DNA from: a virus
Length of the DNA stretch: 46,012 bases
IMG/VR virus record: IMGVR_UViG_3300005265_000012
Span: 1-46,012 of that record
Direction: 5' to 3' (one strand)
Part shown: positions 42,583-46,012 of the stretch, piece by piece
Layout of the letters: each line of letters starts with the position of its first letter
Numbering within the stretch: the stretch's first letter is position 1
Notes under the pieces: model-generated
What the model saw: the letters and a program-made list of their open reading frames with translations, nothing else
Database searches by the model: none
What the model was told of the DNA's origin: nothing
Translations under genes and position numbers: made by a program

Positions 42583-42822
42583 CTACTCCTCTAGCTGACA
42601 CACAACTATAAGCCTACCAAACGCCACTTTATACTTCCAGCAAGTACACCACACCCGACCTCTAACTAAAGTCCCAACATAAACACTACCTGCATACATG
42701 TCAACCTCCAGTGGCTCATAAGCCAGAGGGGCTCGGTGTTTTAACTTGCAAGTCTCATCCGAAAAATAGAGAATCGTCATATCATCCCTAACATGAACGC
42801 AATATAAAGACTTTCCATTCAT
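42583..42822 (-). CDS. Unknown small protein
   Basis: About 79 residues from ATG at 42822, which has AAAGGAGG eight bases upstream; a GTG at 42831 would overlap the next gene. It is beta-rich, with Cys at several positions (CVHV, CTCWKYK, VCQLEE). It is the first of four short genes with tight spacing. No family recognised. Confidence 0.6.
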   Translation of the reverse strand: MNGKSLYCVHVRDDMTILYFSDETCKLKHRAPLAYEPLEVDMYAGSVYVGTLVRGRVWCTCWKYKVAFGRLIVVCQLEE

Positions 42823-42827
42823 CCTTT

Positions 42828-43034
42828 TCACCTCCTTTCTCTGTTTATAGAGATGACATCTGTTCCAAGTTTCTGGGAAAAAACGATGTCTATATCTCCA
42901 AGCCTTCTTCCCCTATCTCGCTCTAAAACAGCTACCAGCACATCACTTTCCTCTGGATTCAAACCACCCTCACGAATAGTTTTTACCAAACAACCTAGTT
43001 TGGTTATCCTTTTTATTACATATCTTTCAAACAT
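42828..43034 (-). CDS. Unknown small protein
   Basis: A 68-residue protein starting MFERYVIKRI, with a strong GAGGGTGAG site. It is basic and likely alpha/beta. The stop is within the ribosome site of the following gene. No family recognised. Confidence 0.6.
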   Translation of the reverse strand: MFERYVIKRITKLGCLVKTIREGGLNPEESDVLVAVLERDRGRRLGDIDIVFSQKLGTDVISINRERR

Positions 43035-43043
43035 TTCTCACCC

Positions 43044-43262
43044 TCAAATCTTTGTTGTCATTCCTACAACCCTTACAAGGTCAAGCCCTTCCGCATCCAA
43101 CATTGACTCAGCCAAGTCTAATTGCCTGACAAACTCTGCTATCCTTGCTGCCTGGTCTTCAGCTTTAGATTCCGTATGAGATGAACCATAACGCCTAATA
43201 ACCCACAAAGCATCCCGACGAATGATCTCGTATTTGTCTAATACTACATTTTCTCCACCCAT
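43044..43262 (-). CDS. Unknown small protein
   Basis: A 72-residue protein from ATG at 43262, preceded by TTGGAGG; a TTG at 43274 is the longer option. It is helical, with charged residues and SKAEDQAARIAEFVRQLDLA in the middle. The spacing of ten bases from the next gene suggests one operon. No family recognised. Confidence 0.6.
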   Translation of the reverse strand: MGGENVVLDKYEIIRRDALWVIRRYGSSHTESKAEDQAARIAEFVRQLDLAESMLDAEGLDLVRVVGMTTKI

Positions 43263-43292
43263 TTTAACCTCCAAAGTTTTAAATGTATGATT

Positions 43293-43529
43293 CTACCCTT
43301 CAAAACTGCCTAAAAAACCCTTCAACTTCCTCATTAAACCTACAAATTGTGCCTCCGTCAACACGATCAATTCAGAAAACTGTCTTTTCTTGGTATATTC
43401 CCTCGCCTTCTTCCAAGCATCTTCAAAACCCTCTGCCTCAACTTTAAAGACATCCACTTGCTTCGTATCTGGGACACACCAAATTGCAACATATTTCGAA
43501 AGAGTAAGTTCTCTTTTCACTTTTTCCAT
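43293..43529 (-). CDS. Unknown small protein
   Basis: A 78-residue protein starting MEKVKRELTL with a weak AAAGG site. The pattern TKQVDVFKVEAEGFEDAWKK, then LSLIVLTEAQ-like strands, suggests a small alpha/beta fold. It follows a 230-base gap (43530-43759) in which I find no gene with a ribosome site. No family recognised. Confidence 0.55.
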   Translation of the reverse strand: MEKVKRELTLSKYVAIWCVPDTKQVDVFKVEAEGFEDAWKKAREYTKKRQFSELIVLTEAQFVGLMRKLKGFLGSFEG

Positions 43530-43759
43530 CCTTTATATCTTTTCGTTTCAAAGAGTAAACAAAACCAAAAGCCCTTCCGTTCAGCAAGCACTTGTCAATC
43601 CCAAGCGACCACATGTTAGACAGCTTTAGCACAGTTGAGATTTCTCTTTATTTAACACAGCTCAGGAAAAGACAGCTTCCTTTGACACCAGAAAGAGCCC
43701 CTACAGGATCTGAATGCAACGAGATCGTAGCTGTCATCAAACTGTCGTCTTCTTGTTCG

Positions 43760-43975
43760 TCAGTCTATACCCCATTTACCTTTCGCCCTTTCTTCAAGCG
43801 TTTTGGCTCTCTTTATATTTACATTCCCCGTAAGTATTCGCTTCTCACCATTAGCAAGCACATGAAACTTAACGCCACCCTTCCGAACTGATATCAAAAT
43901 AATAGTTCCTTCGGGAACGTTTTGAAGTAATTCACTTGCTAGGCGTCCAACTACATTTTTAATTTTACCGATCAC
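43760..43975 (-). CDS. Unknown small protein
   Basis: A 71-residue protein from GTG at 43975, which has GGAGG seven bases upstream; a TTG at 44002 would be the longer form with no ribosome site. It is alpha/beta, with a basic C-terminus (AKTLEERAKGKWGID). A candidate promoter lies about 40 bases upstream. No family recognised. Confidence 0.6.
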   Translation of the reverse strand: MIGKIKNVVGRLASELLQNVPEGTIILISVRKGGVKFHVLANGEKRILTGNVNIKRAKTLEERAKGKWGID

Positions 43976-44012
43976 TATGCATCCTCCAAAGCATCGCTCC
44001 AACTTTCCTTCG

Positions 44013-44040
44013 TTTATAAACCTTCTCTGCTGAGCATCAA
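44013..44040 (-). promoter_or_regulatory. Candidate sigma-70 promoter
   Basis: On the minus strand, TTGATG (44035-44040) and TATAAA (44013-44018) are separated by 16 bases, close to the bacterial consensus. It sits about 40 bases upstream of the short gene at 43975 and just downstream of a palindrome at 44060-44073. It may give the block of short genes its own transcript. Confidence 0.35.
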
Positions 44041-44056
44041 AAAACTACTTCCTGTT

Positions 44057-44134
44057 TTAGGGTGAATTCACCCATTTCACAACAACCCACCCTACTAACC
44101 ACAAAGCAAACACAAATCCAATAAATTCAACCAT
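44057..44134 (-). CDS. 25-residue membrane peptide
   Basis: A short frame overlaps the end of the preceding gene by eight bases. GGAGG lies five bases before ATG at 44134. It encodes 25 residues starting MVEF, with one hydrophobic span of about 16 (IGFVFALWLVGWVVV), then a basic/polar end KWVNSP and stop. Coupling and the ribosome site make it likely to be translated. It could be a small holin-like or regulatory membrane peptide; nothing more can be said. Confidence 0.55.
   Translation of the reverse strand: MVEFIGFVFALWLVGWVVVKWVNSP
44060..44073. repeat. Perfect 14-bp palindrome
   Basis: GGGTGAATTCACCC reads the same on both strands and overlaps the last codons of the 25-residue peptide. 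It lies about 20 bases upstream of the candidate promoter, so it could be an operator or a transcript-end hairpin. There is no T-run directly after it. Confidence 0.4.
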
Positions 44135-44651
44135 CATAGCCTCCAAAAATTGTTGGTGTGTTGTTCATATCCTTCATTTCTTCCTCGTCTCCCTCTTCCT
44201 CCATCACAACGCTTGTGTGATGTAGCCATTTAGTCAGTAGTTCCACATACCGTCGGGCTGCTTTTTTAGGTCTGATATAACCTCCAAACGCATGCCCTAA
44301 CATCTCCCCAAGGGTGGGGTAAAGCTCCATCCAAACCTCGGTGATGTGATCTAAATAATGTTGTAGTTCTTCCCTTCGTTCATAGGTGGCTGTGAAATAA
44401 GATTCTATTTGGTCTGGAGTGAGAGAGAGGAAATCATCTACTCCAAACGCCTGTGAACATCTACCACGAAGAGGGCAGCTGAACAGCGTCTTTGCGTTGG
44501 TCGCTTCATCAGCTACATCTGGCCCTCTTAACGCCGTAGCGTATGTCCACAATTTCAAAGGATCATGTCTCAATTCCTGGCCGATCTCCTGCCAGGTTTT
44601 TTCTAAGTTCGTCTTCTTTTTCTTTGAATCCTCCTTAGCTGTCTTGCTCAT
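44127..44651 (-). CDS. RGPD/CPLRGRC family protein, copy 1
   Basis: A 174-residue member of the tandem family in this window. It shows the family order: KTWQEIGQELRHDPLKLWTY, ALRGPD, FSCPLRGRCSQA, DDFLSL, HYLDHITEVWMELYPTLGEM, and AARRYVELLTKWLHHTSVV. The N-terminal 15 residues are Lys-rich; the C-terminus is acidic. The CPLRGRC pair of Cys six apart could bind metal or be structural. Closest to copy 3. The start ATG has GAGGAGG. No known function. Confidence 0.7.
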   Translation of the reverse strand: MSKTAKEDSKKKKTNLEKTWQEIGQELRHDPLKLWTYATALRGPDVADEATNAKTLFSCPLRGRCSQAFGVDDFLSLTPDQIESYFTATYERREELQHYLDHITEVWMELYPTLGEMLGHAFGGYIRPKKAARRYVELLTKWLHHTSVVMEEEGDEEEMKDMNNTPTIFGGYDG

Positions 44652-44681
44652 TTCAGCCTCCTCAACTTTCAGTTAACTCTA

Positions 44682-45236
44682 TTACTCTCGTGGCTTGTCT
44701 TTCCCTCCCATAAGGACACTTGAGCCTCGCAGCCACTTGATTATTAGCTCTGTATACCGACGAGCTGCCTTTTCAGGATCAATGCGACCTACAAACGCAT
44801 CCGTCAATAATTTTCCAAGCGGAGGATAGATTTCTAACCAGATTTCAGCGATATGAGATAAATAGTGGCGGAGTTCTCTATTCCGTTCGCAAGCATCTAT
44901 AAAACCAGCTTTAACCTCATCTGGACGGAGAGAAAGAAAGTCTCCCACATCAAGAGCTTGTAAACACCTGCCCCGTAAAGGGCAGGTGAATACTAATTTC
45001 ACGCTAGTTGCTTCTCTATAAGTGTCTGGACCCCTCATCACTGTGATATATGACCATAGCACCGAGAGGTCACAGCTTAACTCCTGAACAATATCCCACC
45101 AAGTCTTCTCTGAATTCGCAGTCCCTTCTTCCAAATCCTCTTCTCCAAATGTAAGCTTTGACATCTGCCCAAGCGTAGAAAAGATTGACGGCCGAGTCTC
45201 AACCTCATCTCGATCTTTTTTAGTTGACTCTCCCAT
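44682..45236 (-). CDS. RGPD/CPLRGRC family protein, copy 2
   Basis: A 184-residue paralogue with the order KTWWDIVQELSCDLSVLWSY, VMRGPD, FTCPLRGRCLQA, GDFLSL, HYLSHIAEIWLEIYPPLGKL, AARRYTELIIKWLRGSSVLM. Its N-terminus has a 50-residue charged extension containing a small piece of the same STLGQM...LTFGE pattern seen near the C-terminal part of the other copies. That may be a leftover of a recombination between copies. It begins MGESTKKD, matching the start of copy 3. Ribosome site AGGAGG. Function unknown. Confidence 0.7.
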   Translation of the reverse strand: MGESTKKDRDEVETRPSIFSTLGQMSKLTFGEEDLEEGTANSEKTWWDIVQELSCDLSVLWSYITVMRGPDTYREATSVKLVFTCPLRGRCLQALDVGDFLSLRPDEVKAGFIDACERNRELRHYLSHIAEIWLEIYPPLGKLLTDAFVGRIDPEKAARRYTELIIKWLRGSSVLMGGKDKPRE

Positions 45237-45278
45237 CTTGGCCTCCTAGGTTAAAATAATACAATATCTTTTCAATCG

Positions 45279-45740
45279 CTATTCGTCACCTATACCAACA
45301 ACACTCGTATGGTGTAGCCACTTGTTCAATAGATTTACATAAATTTGAGTAGCTTTCTTAGGTTTGATGTAGCCTCCAAATGTGAGCTTTAGCATCTCCC
45401 CAAGTGTAGGGAAGATTGCCAGCCAAGCCTCAACAACATGAAGCAAATAGTGCTGAAATTTCTCACTTTGCTTGCAGACGATCTCAAAACAAGCCTCAAT
45501 CTCATCTTGATCAAGAGCAAGAAAATCTTTCACATCCTGAGCTTGCGGGCATCTGCCTCGTAAAGGACAAGTAAACACCGCTTTCACATTGGCCACCCCT
45601 GTATCTACATCTGGACCCCTCAACGCTGTGACATACGACCACAAAGCTTTAGAATTATACCCCACCTCCTGCATGATGTCTTGCCATGTCCTTTCTGAAT
45701 TTGTAACCTCCTTTAAATCTTCTTTAGTTGAATCACCCAC
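45279..45740 (-). CDS. RGPD/CPLRGRC family protein, copy 3
   Basis: I chose GTG at 45740, giving 153 residues starting V(M)GDSTKEDL, because it has GAGGAGG and aligns with the start of copy 2 (MGESTKKD). An ATG at 45827 would give 182 residues but overlaps copy 4. Family order: RTWQDIMQEVGYNSKALWSY, ALRGPD, FTCPLRGRCPQA, KDFLAL, HYLLHVVEAWLAIFPTLGEM, FGGYIKPKKA, NKWLHHTSVV. Closest to copy 1. Function unknown. Confidence 0.7.
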   Translation of the reverse strand: MGDSTKEDLKEVTNSERTWQDIMQEVGYNSKALWSYVTALRGPDVDTGVANVKAVFTCPLRGRCPQAQDVKDFLALDQDEIEACFEIVCKQSEKFQHYLLHVVEAWLAIFPTLGEMLKLTFGGYIKPKKATQIYVNLLNKWLHHTSVVGIGDE

Positions 45741-45813
45741 CTTAGCCTCCTCTTTTAAACTAGTAAAATTTATTTTTATTCTTTCTTTATTCCAAGACTT
45801 AAAAGGAATCCGT

Positions 45814-46011
45814 TCACATCTTCGCAAGGCCTGTTTTATGGGTGCGTTCAGAACATCTCATAACAACATTTGGACTATGCAGCCACTCGTTGATTAGTTC
45901 CATATATCTTCTAACAACCTTTTTAATGTCAGCGCATCCGCCCTCAAGTAGCACCCCTAACAGAAGCCCTCCAAGCGACTGATAAAATGACAGCCACACT
46001 GCAACGATGTG
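45814..46011 (-). CDS. RGPD/CPLRGRC family protein, copy 4 (5' end cut by window edge)
   Basis: The frame is open to the right edge: HIVAVWLSFYQSLGGLLLGV, then DIKKVVRRYMELINEWLHSP. This aligns with HIAEIWLEIYPPLGKLLTDA ... AARRYTELIIKWLRGSSV of copy 2. Only the last 66 residues are inside the window; the RGPD and CPLRGRC parts must lie outside. A GTG at 45999 is only an internal codon. Confidence 0.65.
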   Translation of the reverse strand, partial: HIVAVWLSFYQSLGGLLLGVLLEGGCADIKKVVRRYMELINEWLHSPNVVMRCSERTHKTGLAKM

Positions 46012-46012
46012 A

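Noticed and set aside
43444-43632. 62-codon frame overlapping the 78-residue gene
   Set aside because: Overlaps a better-supported gene in another frame and has no ribosome site.
43530-43759. TTGACA box and a 29-codon frame in the 230-base gap
   Set aside because: No matching -10 element at 16-18 bases and no ribosome site before the short frame.
1-46012. CRISPR array, tRNA, rRNA, insertion sequence or integrase
   Set aside because: None seen: gaps are short, no regular spacer repeats, no tRNA-like cloverleaf noticed, and no transposase or recombinase motifs.

Overview
This window is a 46-kb piece of a tailed double-stranded DNA phage genome (or a prophage; no integrase, repressor or host gene is visible). 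Every supported gene lies on the minus strand, so transcription runs from the right edge to the left edge. The virion genes indicate a long, flexible, non-contractile tail: a lambda/GTA-like tail tip and a 1,232-residue tape measure, with no sheath. The host is bacterial, judging by strong AGGAGG-type ribosome sites, a bacterial DnaX and a DnaB-like helicase. Heavy use of AGA/AGG arginine codons, charged-residue-rich proteins and an intein hint at a thermophilic source, but this is only inference. Both edges cut genes.

Layout in order of transcription. (1) 46012-42151: small unknown genes, led by a tandem array of at least four paralogues that share an RGPD ... CPLRGRC signature, then a 25-residue membrane peptide and five short unknown proteins. 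(2) 41978-39710: nucleic-acid enzymes, namely a phage-type N6-adenine methyltransferase, a MazG-like pyrophosphohydrolase and a DnaX-like clamp loader. (3) 39713-29307: packaging and head genes. These are a probable small terminase, the large terminase, a portal with a MuF-like C-terminus, a 1,115-residue methyltransferase/nucleotidyltransferase/ATP ligase/LigD-type phosphoesterase protein, an XkdF-like protease with a nested scaffold, and the HK97-fold capsid protein followed by a hairpin. (4) 29155-23420: first accessory insertion, with an intein-split PAPS-reductase-like protein, a GT9/methyltransferase fusion, a GT9-like protein and a GT4-like protein. (5) 23390-21140: head-tail connector, stopper, tail terminator and gp10-like genes. 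(6) 21158-16978: second accessory insertion, with a methyltransferase/GT9 fusion and a GT4/methyltransferase/GT2 fusion. (7) 16994-4716: tail tube, tail chaperone with a -1 frameshift, tape measure, gpL-like Fe-S hub, NlpC/P60 peptidase, a tail-tip (J-like) protein split in two by a sialidase-like beta-propeller, a fibre and an XhlA-like membrane protein. (8) 4632-1: DnaB-like helicase with a damaged Walker A, a CHC2 zinc-finger primase piece, a DUF932-like protein, a second ATP ligase and a gene that runs off the left edge.

The most unusual feature is how the genes are combined. Large, co-directional, multi-domain sugar- and nucleic-acid-modifying enzymes sit between consecutive morphogenesis genes, at capsid/connector, gp10/tail tube and portal/protease. 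The simplest reading is that the phage carries its own set of enzymes for modifying virion proteins (glycosylation plus sugar methylation) or host surface glycans, expressed late with the structural genes. A further end-processing/ligase protein is embedded in the head operon. Domain names are inferred from motifs seen by eye; no database search was run.
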